NCBI GenBank assembly: GCA_035294325.1
Contig: DATGLE010000168.1
Location: 1 to 64,000 of the forward strand
Origin: DATGLE01 sp035294325
GTDB taxonomy: Bacteria > Chloroflexota > Ktedonobacteria > Ktedonobacterales > Ktedonobacteraceae
Length of the DNA stretch: 64,000 nucleotides
Direction of reading: 5' to 3'
Shown: one piece after another, positions 50,661-59,572 of the stretch
Numbering within the stretch: position 1 is the stretch's first letter
Layout of the letters: each line of letters opens with the position of its first letter
Notes under the pieces: model-generated
What the model was told of the DNA's origin: nothing
Databases searched by the model: none
The model's input: only the letters and a program-made list of their open reading frames with translations
Made by a program: the position numbers and the translations under genes

Positions 50661-50716
50661 AAAACAAACGGGAGGTCCAGGAGGGCAGTCGCCCTCCTGG
50701 ACCTCCCGTTTGTTTT
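50661..50716. terminator. bidirectional terminator hairpin between convergent genes
   Basis: The arms 50661-50686 and 50691-50716 are perfect complements with A-rich/T-rich outer ends (AAAACAAAC...GTTTGTTTT), so each strand ends in a T-rich run. The core CCAGGAGGGC recurs in the aspS leader hairpin. Confidence 0.85.
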
Positions 50717-50719
50717 AGT

Positions 50720-53700
50720 TTAGCGCGCGCGCAGTTCTTGCAGGGTTGCCAGGCGCTCACGAGCTATCGAGCTGCCGGGGTTCACTTTGGCGAGGTTGCG
50801 ATAGACGCGGCTGGCCTGCTCGTACTCGCCAACCGATTGATATGTCTGGCCGAGCATATCGTAGGCTTCGTAGTTGCCGCGATCAATCGTAATCAACTGC
50901 TGGAGGGCCGCCACCGCCTCCTTGACCTGGTGCGTCTCGAAGTAGTAGCGCGCAATCGTGCCCTGGTACCTGGCGGCCTCCTCGGTGCGTCCCAGGCGCA
51001 GGCAGAAGCCGACCACCTCGCGCAGCAGGTCCAGATTCTCCGGCATCAGTTCGGCGGCGCGGCGCAGGCTAATCAACGCCTCCTCGTCATCGCCCATCTC
51101 GGCATAGGTGTTGCCAATACGCTGTATGACAAGCCCGGCCTCCTCCAACTGATTGCGGCGCAGATAGATGTCCGAGAGCAGGCGCAGTTCTGCGATGCCC
51201 TCATCCAGCAGGCCGCGCTTGATATAGATATCCGCCAGTTCTTCGTGGGCTGCTGGCTCCTGCGGGGCCATACGCACCATCTCGTTGAGCACGCTGATGG
51301 CATTATCGACCTGGCGGCTATTGCGATAGTGCCGCACCAGTTCCAGATACTCGCGCAGCGTGCCAGCGATATCGCCCTGGTGAGAGGAGGAGATCTCGGC
51401 CAGCGTCGAAGCCACTTCATTCTGCGCCGGCCTTGTCTGCTTCACCTGGCGCAGCATCGCCTCTGCCTGTTCGTACCTGCCTGTACGCCTGTAGGCATCG
51501 GCCAGCAGGTAAGAGATCTCTACCTCTGGCGCCTTATGCTCCTCGCCTTCCTCGCGAGGACGCGCGGCCCAGGTAGCCGGGTCCACCGCCGCCGGTGAGC
51601 GGCGCACGATTTGCAGCGCCCGCTCGAATTGCTGGATGGCCGCTTCGGGCTTGCCCTGTCCCAGCAGGCAGCGCCCCGAACTGACGTGAGCCAGCACCTC
51701 CACCGAAGTGTCGCGCATCGCCAGCGTGTAGGCATCGAGCGCTTTGTCGAACATCCCGCACTGCTGGTAGATCTGAGCGAGCGCGAAATGCAGGTCGCCG
51801 TTGTTAGGATAGACATCCAGAGCCTGGGTATACTCACGGATCACCGCGTCGGCCTGCTTCTGCCCCTCGCCGCGCAACTGCCAGCGGATACGCGTCAGTA
51901 CCTCCAGCATTGTCGAGCGAGGTGAACCGATGCTGGTAATCATGGCTATGTTCCAGCGCACCAGCGCCGTGAGGTTGCGCGGATCAACCTGTAACACACG
52001 CTGGTACTCAGCGACGGCCTGCTGCATACGACCCAGTTTCTGCAAAGCCAGAGCATAGTTCAGGCGCGTCGGGACGCTGGTTGGATTCTCCTGTAGAGCC
52101 TGCTCAAGCTCTGTCAGTGCGCGATCCATGTAGCCCAGGCGCAGGTACGACTCGGCGGCGAGTGTGCGCTCGCGTAACAGATCCTCCTTGTTTCCCTGCG
52201 TGGCGAGCAGATTGATCAGCCGCATGCGATAGGTGAGATTGTTTGGCTCCAGTTGCAGAATGCGGCGATAGGTAGCGATAGCATCATCGATGCGCCCGTT
52301 GACGACGTAGGTATCGACGAGGATCGCATACTTGGTAATGGCCTGTTCGATCTTGCCCTGGCGCACGTAAATCTCGCAGAGCACCTCGTGTACGTCCAGA
52401 TATTGCGGCGCCATATCGATGACGCGCAGGCACTCCTCAGTAGCCGAGGTCAGCAGCCCATGACTGATATACTTCTGGATATCCTGCATGGAGCGCACGA
52501 CCTGGACGCGCACATTCTCCGGCAGTGAGGCGGTGCTCGCCAGAACGGCCTCCGCTGCATGGCGCAATTCCGCGTCCTGGGTGCCCGCGATCTGGCGCAC
52601 CAGATCCTCAAGGCTCTGCTTTGGCTCCGGCGCTCTGGCCGGGGCGGCTGGTGGCGCCGTGAAAGCCGGCTCCACAGGCGGCGGGGCAGCGGGCTGCGCG
52701 GGCGGCGGCGCCTGCACCTGGGTTGGCTGCTGTACCGGCGGAGGTGGCGGTGCAGCGGGAGCCGGCGCGGCCTGCGCAGGCGATTGCTCGGGCACGCGCG
52801 TCGTGCTGACCGGCTGCGCCTCGCCTGTCAACCATGATGGCGATGCGGGCTGCTGCGTTTTTGGCGGCTCCGGCGGTGCGGCAGGCGTTGCCGTTTGCGC
52901 CTGATCCACGGGCGCGTTCGCAGTCTGGGAGGGATACTGAGAAGGCGGCGGCTGAGGAGCTGTCGCCTGCGGCTGAGCCGGCGCGGCCTGCGCTTGTTGC
53001 GGCTGTCTGGGAGGTGCGACCTGCGTCTTATCCGCATCGTTGAGTATACCCGTCAGCCAGTCCGGCAGTTCACCCGAAGGTGGGGGAATGCTGGCGGCCG
53101 GGGGCGCCGGTTGCGCCGGGGGTGCGGGCTGTGCGCCATTCGCAATGGCGTTTGCATTGAAGGCCATCGTCGCGGCATCGGCTACATTCGGAGGAGCTGG
53201 CGGCTGCATCGTCGGGGCCGGCTGGGCCGGCTGCGACTGACTCGGAGGCGGTGCATAAGCAGTGGGGGGCGTAACGGGATAGCCCGAAGGAGCCGGAGCC
53301 TGCTGCGCCTGCTGCAACATGAACTCGACCTGGGCCACCTTATCGCTCCATCCCCTGCTGCGCAGGAAACCGAGCAGCGCGTTGTAAACCGTCAGGGCCT
53401 GCTCCTGCTCACCCAGCAGACGGTGCGCCTCCGCCGCTTCCTGGCAGAGTTGCACCAGTTGATCCGACTCCTCCACGGTGAGCGCGTCCAGGTTCACGCG
53501 GTCAACCGCCTCATCAAAATGTACGGTAGCGGTGCGCAGATCTCCGCGCGCACGGTAGCACTGCCCCAGTGCATAATAGCAGGAGAGTGCATAGTCAGGA
53601 TCATTCAAGAGCATCTGGAACTGGCGGATCGCCTCGTCCCAGCGCTGCTGCTCCTGATAGAGCCAGCCCAGGAAATAGCGAGCATCGGGTCGATCAAAGC

Positions 53701-54688
53701 CGCTCTCCAGGATCTGCTCACAGAGGTCGATAGCATCATTGAAACGCCCCTGGGCTTGAAATGCTTGCGCCTGCTTCAGTACTCCTGTTACCTGGTTGGC
53801 CGAAATGCGTTTGCGCGGAGCAGGACTCATCCCGGCAGCCGCGGCCATTGCCGGCGACCCCGGATTAGCTGCCCCACCGATGTTGCCCGCGCTACCCATG
53901 TTACCCATGATGCCAGTATTACCTCCGCTTGTATTACCTGTTGTAACTGTTTCGGACAGAGAAGCCCCTGTAAAAGCTGCCGGGGCGGAAGAGCCATCCG
54001 GCGCCAACTGCGTCACGGACCCGGCAGCACCACCCGGACTGTCCGGCGTTGCAGGAGCTGCGCCCGCGTCCGGCGGCGATACGCCTGGCAACCGCCTCTG
54101 CCCTTCAAGGATCTGCGCCAGCAATTGCCGTGCCTGCGTATTGGCTCCATCCGCCCGCAACGCCTCTTCACATTGTAGCCGCGCCTGCTCAAGCTGCTGC
54201 TGCGCAAGATAGCACCGAGCTGCTGCCAGGCGCTGCTGGATCAGAGCAGCGATATCTTTCTTCTCAAAATAGTAGTTTGCCAGTCGCTCGTGTGGCTCCG
54301 CATGGTCAGGCGACAACTGCACCGCTTTCTGCCAGGCGGCCTCGGCCCGCGCACCCTGACCGGCCTGCGCATAGAGGTCCGCCAGGTGCATATAGGCCGT
54401 GTAAGCGTCACCGCGCCTGTTCAGAATGCCATATAGCTCCGCTGTCTTGCTCAGGGCAATGACATTGCCAGGATCGCGTTGCAGCACATATTCATACTCT
54501 TCGAGCGCCCGCTGCCACTGCTTCGTCTGCATATAGCAGAAGCCCAGGCCACTGCGCGCCACCGGTTCATCCGGGAACTCAGCCAGTGCTCGCTGGTACT
54601 CCTGCATTGCCTCCGGCCAGTGGCTATCCCAACGGTGTCGGTCGGCTGCATTTATCGCTGCACTAAAGGCTTCTCGGTTCCCAGGCAT
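50720..54688 (-). CDS. giant TPR-repeat protein with Pro/Gln-rich middle
   Basis: A 1,322-residue soluble protein. TPR-like helical repeats occupy ~20-200 and ~285-430. A disordered region rich in Pro, Ala and Gln spans ~450-690. A second long TPR array runs from ~700 to the end, with about 15 units such as YAILVDTYVVNGRIDDAIAT and AYDMLGQTYQSVGEYEQASR. There is no signal peptide or TM. Such proteins are scaffolds for complexes. No partner gene is adjacent on the same strand. The ribosome site before 54688 is only GGAAAG-like. Confidence 0.85.
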   Translation of the reverse strand: MPGNREAFSAAINAADRHRWDSHWPEAMQEYQRALAEFPDEPVARSGLGFCYMQTKQWQRALEEYEYVLQRDPGNVIALSKTAELYGILNRRGDAYTAYMHLADLYAQAGQGARAEAAWQKAVQLSPDHAEPHERLANYYFEKKDIAALIQQRLAAARCYLAQQQLEQARLQCEEALRADGANTQARQLLAQILEGQRRLPGVSPPDAGAAPATPDSPGGAAGSVTQLAPDGSSAPAAFTGASLSETVTTGNTSGGNTGIMGNMGSAGNIGGAANPGSPAMAAAAGMSPAPRKRISANQVTGVLKQAQAFQAQGRFNDAIDLCEQILESGFDRPDARYFLGWLYQEQQRWDEAIRQFQMLLNDPDYALSCYYALGQCYRARGDLRTATVHFDEAVDRVNLDALTVEESDQLVQLCQEAAEAHRLLGEQEQALTVYNALLGFLRSRGWSDKVAQVEFMLQQAQQAPAPSGYPVTPPTAYAPPPSQSQPAQPAPTMQPPAPPNVADAATMAFNANAIANGAQPAPPAQPAPPAASIPPPSGELPDWLTGILNDADKTQVAPPRQPQQAQAAPAQPQATAPQPPPSQYPSQTANAPVDQAQTATPAAPPEPPKTQQPASPSWLTGEAQPVSTTRVPEQSPAQAAPAPAAPPPPPVQQPTQVQAPPPAQPAAPPPVEPAFTAPPAAPARAPEPKQSLEDLVRQIAGTQDAELRHAAEAVLASTASLPENVRVQVVRSMQDIQKYISHGLLTSATEECLRVIDMAPQYLDVHEVLCEIYVRQGKIEQAITKYAILVDTYVVNGRIDDAIATYRRILQLEPNNLTYRMRLINLLATQGNKEDLLRERTLAAESYLRLGYMDRALTELEQALQENPTSVPTRLNYALALQKLGRMQQAVAEYQRVLQVDPRNLTALVRWNIAMITSIGSPRSTMLEVLTRIRWQLRGEGQKQADAVIREYTQALDVYPNNGDLHFALAQIYQQCGMFDKALDAYTLAMRDTSVEVLAHVSSGRCLLGQGKPEAAIQQFERALQIVRRSPAAVDPATWAARPREEGEEHKAPEVEISYLLADAYRRTGRYEQAEAMLRQVKQTRPAQNEVASTLAEISSSHQGDIAGTLREYLELVRHYRNSRQVDNAISVLNEMVRMAPQEPAAHEELADIYIKRGLLDEGIAELRLLSDIYLRRNQLEEAGLVIQRIGNTYAEMGDDEEALISLRRAAELMPENLDLLREVVGFCLRLGRTEEAARYQGTIARYYFETHQVKEAVAALQQLITIDRGNYEAYDMLGQTYQSVGEYEQASRVYRNLAKVNPGSSIARERLATLQELRAR

Positions 54689-55000
54689 GAAAGATCACTT
54701 TCCGATTGAGAGCGTTGTATCAAGGCGTATAAACACATACCCGTACACCGGACGGATGGTGCCGGTAAGTATGGCCCGGCGCAAATCACCTGACCTCTGC
54801 TGGTACGGCCGGTATACTGCCTCCTGCTGGCGGGCGGCCAGAAGGGAAACGTCTGCTCTGGTTTCCTTGCCCCGCTTTGAGGGGTCTGCACCAGTCAGAG
54901 TTAGGGTACTACAATTCTCTCGCGCAGGCACTTCTTTTGGTACTAAAGTACCTCAATCCGTATCTTCACGATACGGCCACCCACCTGCCTCGCGCGCTCA
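54689..55000. other. intergenic region with two small dyads
   Basis: GGTACTAAAGTACC (54939-54952) and CGTATC-TTCAC-GATACG (54959-54975) lie just beyond the yajQ stop and may end its transcript. No gene or clear promoter is recognised in the rest. Confidence 0.5.
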
Positions 55001-55495
55001 CTAACCCCGGTAATTGATGTACTGGAGCGGGACGGGATAATCCTTCTGTTTGAGCGATGCAATGACCGCTTGAAGCTCATCGCGGCTCTTCGCTGTGACG
55101 CGTATTGCATCGCCCTGAATCTGGGGGCGTACCTTTGGATGCCGGTCCCGGATATATTTACTGATATCCTTCGCCATATCCTGTGTAATGCCCTGTTGCA
55201 ACTGGATTACCTGTCGCACCCTACCACCAGCGGCGTCTTCCTCTTTACCCGGCTTGAAGATCTTGAGCGACAAATTGCGTCGCACCGCTTTCGTCTCCAG
55301 AATATCGCGCACGTTTTTGAGCGTAAGCGCACTCTCTGTGACGATGGTGATATTATCCTTGTTGTGAATAATCTCGGTCTTCGTGTCCTTCAAGTCAAAA
55401 CGGGTGCGGACCTCGCGCCGCGTCTGATCGATGGCGTTGACCAGTTCTTGCTCATCAAATTGTGATACTATGTCAAATGAACAGTCTCCTGCCAT
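55001..55495 (-). CDS. yajQ: YajQ family nucleotide-binding protein
   Basis: A 164-residue cytoplasmic protein of the YajQ family; some members bind cyclic di-GMP and act as effectors. It has two ferredoxin-like halves: CSFDIVSQFDEQELVNAIDQ with TRFDLKDTKTEI, and AKDISKYIRDRHPKVRPQIQ with GDAIRVTAKSRDELQAVI, then KQKDYPVPLQYINYR at the end, all conserved. Length is exactly family-typical. A regulatory partner is not evident nearby. Confidence 0.93.
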   Translation of the reverse strand: MAGDCSFDIVSQFDEQELVNAIDQTRREVRTRFDLKDTKTEIIHNKDNITIVTESALTLKNVRDILETKAVRRNLSLKIFKPGKEEDAAGGRVRQVIQLQQGITQDMAKDISKYIRDRHPKVRPQIQGDAIRVTAKSRDELQAVIASLKQKDYPVPLQYINYRG

Positions 55496-55776
55496 AAGAA
55501 TCCTCTCTTCGACATGGGAAGTGGTACAAAATGGCTAACCGGGGAATACGCTACCTATGTCCATGCTTCCTGCTAACAACATACATATCTTCATTTTTGC
55601 AGGCATTGTAACGCATTTCGCTTTCCATTGCCACCTTTATCCCCCAACCGGGCCTTCGTGCGGCTCCGCTACCATAGTGTACTCTCGCCTGCGGCGTTCG
55701 TGGGAAGGAGGAAAGTCGCGACCATTCCTTACACTACTTATGATATGATAATCAGTAGATTGGAGGGTGAATAGCG
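55496..55776. other. intergenic region with remnant mini-hairpins
   Basis: GTGCGGCTCCGC and CGCCTGCGGCG (about 55657-55697) look like eroded flanks of the dispersed hairpin family without a central hairpin. GGAGGGTGA before 55777 is the folD-like ribosome site. No other gene is seen. Confidence 0.5.
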
Positions 55777-56616
55777 ATGCCAGCAACCGTGTATAACAGC
55801 AAGCCGCTCGTTGCGCGCATGACCGAGGATCTGCGCAGCGAAGCCGCACAGTTTCGCAAGCAGCACCATCGCTCGGCGCGGCTGGCTCAGGTAATCGTGG
55901 GCCACGATGCCGCCGCCGAGGTATATAGCAGACAGCTCGTGCGCGCCTGCCGCACTATTGGCCTGGGCTGCGCCACGCTGGCATATCCGTTCGAGATCGA
56001 GGAAGACGAACTGCGCCGCGAAGTTGCCACGCTCAACGACGATCCGAACAACGATGGCGTTGTGCTCCTGCTGCCGCTCCCCGATCATATTCGGCAGCGA
56101 CTCGTGACCGACGTTTTACGCCCTGAGAAGGATGTCGACGGGCTTGGCCCGCGCAACGCTGGCAATCTGCTGCTGGGCTTTCCCAGTTTCATTCCCTCAA
56201 CCGCCGACGCCGTTCTGACCGTGCTTCGAGATGCGGGCATTCCCATCGCCGGGCGCACTGCCGTGGTTGTGGGCCGCAGCAACATCGGCGGCAAGCCTAT
56301 CGCGCTGGTCCTGATGCGCGAGGATGCCACTGTGACCATCTGCCACTCGCATACCCGGGATCTCGCCTCCATCACACGTACAGCGGATATCCTGGTTGTG
56401 AGCGTGGGGCGGCCCGCACTCATCAAGGCGGACATGGTGAAGCCGGGCGCGGTGGTGCTGGATGCCGGGATTAACAGTGTCGGCGGCAGGGTCGTCGGCG
56501 ATGTGGACTTTGCGGGCGTGAGCCAGGTCGCCTCATTCATTACGCCCGTTCCCGGCGGCATCGGCCCACTTACACACCTGGCGCTGATTCGTCACACGCT
56601 GCTCGGCCCGCAATAA
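55777..56616 (+). CDS. FolD-like protein with substituted catalytic residues
   Basis: A 279-residue homologue of bifunctional methylenetetrahydrofolate dehydrogenase/cyclohydrolase. The Rossmann half is intact (VVVGRSNIGGKPIALVLM, TICHSHTRDLASIT, PVPGGIGPLTHLALI). In the active site Tyr50 and Asp121 (KDVDG) remain. The residue aligned with catalytic Lys (E. coli K54) is Leu54, the Gln of the VQLPLP motif (Q98) is Leu98 (VLLLPLP), and FHPxN is LGPRN. Loss of Lys and Gln should abolish cyclohydrolase activity, so either this is dehydrogenase-only or it has another substrate. It is convergent with ispH. Confidence 0.85.
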   Translation: MPATVYNSKPLVARMTEDLRSEAAQFRKQHHRSARLAQVIVGHDAAAEVYSRQLVRACRTIGLGCATLAYPFEIEEDELRREVATLNDDPNNDGVVLLLPLPDHIRQRLVTDVLRPEKDVDGLGPRNAGNLLLGFPSFIPSTADAVLTVLRDAGIPIAGRTAVVVGRSNIGGKPIALVLMREDATVTICHSHTRDLASITRTADILVVSVGRPALIKADMVKPGAVVLDAGINSVGGRVVGDVDFAGVSQVASFITPVPGGIGPLTHLALIRHTLLGPQ

Positions 56617-56687
56617 TACTAAATCCATTTTTATAGGGGAACGCCCCGTCGCTCTTCAAGTCCCCTTGCCGCATCTGGCGGCCTGTC

Positions 56688-56748
56688 TGTTCATGTTGAC
56701 GGCATGTGGGGCGCACAGAGTGCGCCCCACATGCCGTCAACATGAACA
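56688..56748. terminator. perfect 61-bp hairpin between convergent folD-like and ispH genes
   Basis: Arms 56688-56716 and 56720-56748 are exact complements around AGA. There is no T-run on either side. Its position between two stop codons suggests a bidirectional transcript end. Confidence 0.75.
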
Positions 56749-56803
56749 CTTGCGAAGCGCGGGACGCTGAGCAGTCTGGGAAAGAGCGGACCCGCGCCCC
56801 TCG

Positions 56804-57691
56804 TTAGATTTCTTCGGGTTGGTACCGTTCGAGGAATTGGATCACCTCGCGTGTGAGGCGGCTGGGCGTCGAGGTGCCGGCGGTCACGGCAACGCGTTTC
56901 TTGCCCTTGAGCCATTCGGGTTGCAGTTGTGAGAGATCTTCGATGCGCACGGCGGGGACGCCTGCCAGTTCCTGCGATACCTGCACAAGCCGGTTGGTAT
57001 TATTGCTGCGTGGATCGCCAACGACGATGGTCAGATCGGCTCCCTTCGCCATCTCGGCGACGGCCTCCTGCCGGCTCTGCGTGGCGCCGCAGATGTCGAT
57101 ATGGATCTCGGCCTGCGGGTAGCGCCGCTTGATATACTCGACGACGCGCCACGTATCCCACTTCGAGAGCGTTGTCTGCGTTGATACGGCGATTTTCGCC
57201 TCCTGCTCCAGTGTGAGCACCAGGGCATCCACATCAGCCTCCGTCTCGATCAGGCTGATATGTCCCGGTACTTCGCCCATCACGCCCTCCGGCTCCGGGT
57301 GCCCCTTTTTGCCGATGTAGAGGATATAGTAGCCCCGGGCGACGAGATCGCGCACAAGATCGTGGGTTACGGTCACGTCGGGACAGGTAGCGTCAATGCA
57401 ATGCAGGCCACGCTCCTGAGCGCGGCGCTTGACCAGTGGCGAGACGCCGTGCGCGGTGAATATCACGGTGCCCTCTTTGACCTGTTCCAGGATCGTAGCA
57501 CGGTCTGGACCATCCAGCGTGATTACGCCCAGCGCGGTCAGTTCTTCGATGGCGTGGCGATTGTGGATAATCTGCCCGACGACATGGATGGGACGCGGCA
57601 GGGTTGGATCTTTAGCAGCCTGGCGCACTATTTGCAGGGCATCAACGACGCCATAGCAGTAGCCGCGTGGCGAGATCTTTATCACTTCCAT
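56804..57691 (-). CDS. ispH: 4-hydroxy-3-methylbut-2-enyl diphosphate reductase
   Basis: A 295-residue Fe-S enzyme making IPP and DMAPP in the last step of the MEP isoprenoid pathway. The three cluster cysteines are Cys12 (RGYCYGV), Cys103 (DATCPDV) and Cys201 (DICGATQ). The substrate-binding His43, His81 and His131, the catalytic Glu135 (GHPEPEG), TTLS near 173-176 and SNNTN are all present. It lies 28 bases downstream of the small Rossmann-like gene on the same strand and is probably in one operon with it. Confidence 0.95.
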   Translation of the reverse strand: MEVIKISPRGYCYGVVDALQIVRQAAKDPTLPRPIHVVGQIIHNRHAIEELTALGVITLDGPDRATILEQVKEGTVIFTAHGVSPLVKRRAQERGLHCIDATCPDVTVTHDLVRDLVARGYYILYIGKKGHPEPEGVMGEVPGHISLIETEADVDALVLTLEQEAKIAVSTQTTLSKWDTWRVVEYIKRRYPQAEIHIDICGATQSRQEAVAEMAKGADLTIVVGDPRSNNTNRLVQVSQELAGVPAVRIEDLSQLQPEWLKGKKRVAVTAGTSTPSRLTREVIQFLERYQPEEI

Positions 57692-57719
57692 TGCTTCACC
57701 TGGATGTCCTTTTCATCGA

Positions 57720-58157
57720 TTAAGATGCTTTGACCTCTAGCTTTGTGAGTATATGGCGCAGGTCGTCGGGAGTATAGAGACAGACCTCCGGCAGCAGCCC
57801 CGCCAGTTCCTCGACGGAAGGGAAGGGCGCGAGATCAAAAATGAGCAGCGGCGTGCGGCGTCCATCGCAGCCTTTCGCAATCGTAGCCGCCGACAACAGA
57901 GAGACGCGCCGCTCTCCCGCAGCGGGCAGCGATGTTCCGAGCACGCTGATGAGCAACTGGACGTAAGGGAGCAGATAAGAGGCACGCGCGGGCGTCTCTT
58001 CCTGGTAAATGTATTTCATCCTCGCGCGTCGCAGCAAATTGACATAAGGATGACATAGCTCCTCTGGTCCGATCACCAGCGCTGAACGTCCTTGCAGACC
58101 ACCCAGGCTGGCATCTGCAATGGACACGACCTCTGGCGCGATGTGATGCATCGACAC
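57720..58157 (-). CDS. small Rossmann-like protein, possible HemA-domain relative
   Basis: A 145-residue protein that I do not fully recognise. VSIADASLGGLQGRSALVIG resembles the NAD(P)-binding entry of glutamyl-tRNA reductase-type Rossmann domains, but the following glycine loop is broken (GPEELCH). The second half (LLIFDLAPFPSVEELAGLLP, VCLYTPDDLRHILTKLEV) continues like the domain's later strands. It is too short for a complete enzyme. The first gene of the ispH operon, with GGAGGAG before the ATG. A regulatory or degenerate role is guesswork. Confidence 0.55.
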   Translation of the reverse strand: MSMHHIAPEVVSIADASLGGLQGRSALVIGPEELCHPYVNLLRRARMKYIYQEETPARASYLLPYVQLLISVLGTSLPAAGERRVSLLSAATIAKGCDGRRTPLLIFDLAPFPSVEELAGLLPEVCLYTPDDLRHILTKLEVKAS

Positions 58158-58175
58158 TTCTCCTCCGTCGTAATC

Positions 58176-58203
58176 ACTATAGCCTGCTGTTCTTTAATGT
58201 GAA
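58176..58203 (-). promoter_or_regulatory. promoter of the ispH operon
   Basis: On the minus strand TTCACA (58198-58203), 16 bases, TATAGT (58176-58181), about 19 bases before the start codon. Confidence 0.7.
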
Positions 58204-58227
58204 ATGATCTTTACATACTATAACAGA

Positions 58228-58330
58228 TTATAGCAGAGAGGCATCAGGTAAGCGCCGTATTTTTTGTTAGGGGGTACTCGATGCCTGTTATAGCAGAGGG
58301 GCATCAGGTAAGCGCTGTATTTTTTGTTAG
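58228..58330. repeat. 60-bp tandem duplication
   Basis: A 43-base unit beginning TTATAGCAGAGAGGCATCAG and ending TATTTTTTGTTAG occurs at 58228-58270 and again at 58288-58330 with two substitutions, exactly 60 bases apart. It lies upstream of the ispH operon promoter and next to a hairpin element. Confidence 0.85.
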
Positions 58331-58333
58331 CGA

Positions 58334-58500
58334 ATATCTGATACTCAGCGTTCTTGCCCTCGCGCCGGGCCTTCGCGCGGCTCCGCCGCGCAATGGATAG
58401 ATAATGTGAGGCGTGAAACTGCGCTAAGCGCGGTTTCACGCCTCACATTATCTAAAAGGCGAGCGCCAGAGGCGCGAGGCCAGCAATGGTGCCAGGAGAC
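58334..58500. repeat. variable-core hairpin repeat, copy 10
   Basis: The left end ATATCTGATACTCAGCGTTC, left mini-hairpin GCGCGGCTCCGCCGCGC, hairpin at 58398-58454 (27-bp arms, loop TAA, one G-U position) and right mini-hairpin GCGAGCGCCAGAGGCGCGAG. The right terminal repeat is diverged. Confidence 0.85.
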
Positions 58501-58521
58501 AGGAAGAAGGTTTTCCTGCCT

Positions 58522-59259
58522 CTATTTTACCGTGACGGTAAACGAAGCACCTGACTTGCTCTTAATGACAAAGGTGCCAGGAGTGTTAAAGAAGACGTTG
58601 GCGGTGCCTGATCCCGCGACGATAAAATCCACCCCGGCTTTCGCGGCATCGCCCTCATCGAAGTCGAGATCCTGGCTGCTTTGATTCACGACCTTAACCA
58701 TATCTCCTTTATTGACGGTGATGCTGGGCTGGTTGACGGTATAGCCGCCCGACTTGGCCTGTGATATCGTGAGCGTCTGCGCTACGGCAGGGGGGTTGCC
58801 TGTCGGAGTCGCTTCAACTGTGATGGTGAAAGCGGCTCCAGCCTTGCTTTTGATGACAAAGGTGCCGGGGGTGTTAAAGATAACGGGGCTTGAACCTTTC
58901 CCCGGAACGAGAAAATCCACCCCGGCCTTCGCGGTATCTCCTTCATCGAAATCCAGATCTTCATTGCTCTGGTTCACGATTGTGACCATATCACCCTTTT
59001 TGACGGTAAGGGTATTCTTATCAAAGACAAAGGTACCCGTCTTTGGTTCCGTAATCGTGAGAGTCAGTGCCGTCGCGGTGCTGCTGCTCGAACCAGTAGT
59101 GCTTGAACTGGTATTGCTCGAACTTGCGTTGCTCGAACTCGTACTGGTGGCTGCTGAATTGCTGGACCCTTCTCCACACGCAGCCAGAATTACCATCAGG
59201 AAGAGAAGAGAGGCGGGAAGCAGCCAGCCAGCAGAACGGCGTATAGAACGCATACCCAT
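58522..59259 (-). CDS. lipoprotein with two cupredoxin-like domains lacking copper ligands
   Basis: A 245-residue secreted lipoprotein: basic N-terminus, lipobox VILAAC (Cys28), a Ser/Thr/Asn-rich stalk (~31-62), then two tandem ~85-residue domains. Each has KKGDMVTIVNQSNEDLDFDE-like and FNTPGTFVIKSKAG-like blocks of the cupredoxin fold. The C-terminal Cys-His-Met copper site (normally in YxCxxHxxM) is replaced by IKSK(A/S)GA in both. Domain 2 is close to domain 1 at DNA level (58566 and 58854 areas), so the duplication is recent. Possible roles are structural, ion-binding through the DLDFDEGD acidic patch, or adhesion. Confidence 0.78.
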   Translation of the reverse strand: MGMRSIRRSAGWLLPASLLFLMVILAACGEGSSNSAATSTSSSNASSSNTSSSTTGSSSSTATALTLTITEPKTGTFVFDKNTLTVKKGDMVTIVNQSNEDLDFDEGDTAKAGVDFLVPGKGSSPVIFNTPGTFVIKSKAGAAFTITVEATPTGNPPAVAQTLTISQAKSGGYTVNQPSITVNKGDMVKVVNQSSQDLDFDEGDAAKAGVDFIVAGSGTANVFFNTPGTFVIKSKSGASFTVTVK

Positions 59260-59356
59260 CAGGAACTATTTCCTCCAGATACTACATTACCCACTCAAAA
59301 GCCTTTTTTTATCCTGGGAGATGGTAGATCATCTCCCGTTGAGAGTGCCTTTATTA

Positions 59357-59530
59357 AGAATGTGTCTGATTTTCTACCCCATTGCAGGCTCGCACCTGCG
59401 GCGCTCGCCGGCTCTGAGGGATGGTGTGGGCCAATGCGCGCAGCGCATTGGCCCACACCATCCCTGCGATCCCTGGTGCGGCGGAGCCGCACCGCCGCCC
59501 GGCGAGAGCACTGAGCCTCGGACACTTTCT
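59357..59530. repeat. complete TIR-bounded hairpin element, copy 11 (reverse orientation)
   Basis: A 174-bp copy with ends AGAATGTGTCTGATTTTCT and CCTCGGACACTTTCT. The GCTCGCACCTGCGGCGCTCGCC mini-hairpin is on the left here and GTGCGGCGGAGCCGCAC on the right, the reverse of copies at 35198 and 48189. The hairpin 59418-59464 has 22-bp arms and loop GCA. Confidence 0.88.
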
Positions 59531-59572
59531 AAAAAACAGTATACTGGTTGAGGCAAATGCTGATCGTGATCG

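Noticed and set aside
52895..54178. 427-codon plus-strand frame, Arg/Leu-rich
   Set aside because: Antisense shadow of the TPR gene's Pro/Gln-rich middle.
54687..55004. 105-codon plus-strand frame between TPR and yajQ genes
   Set aside because: No ribosome site, composition unlike the coding genes, and it covers likely promoter and terminator dyads.
58218..58439. Minus-strand frame with repeated NKKY(S/G)AYLMPLCYN
   Set aside because: The repetition is just the 60-bp tandem DNA duplication; the frame runs into a hairpin repeat.
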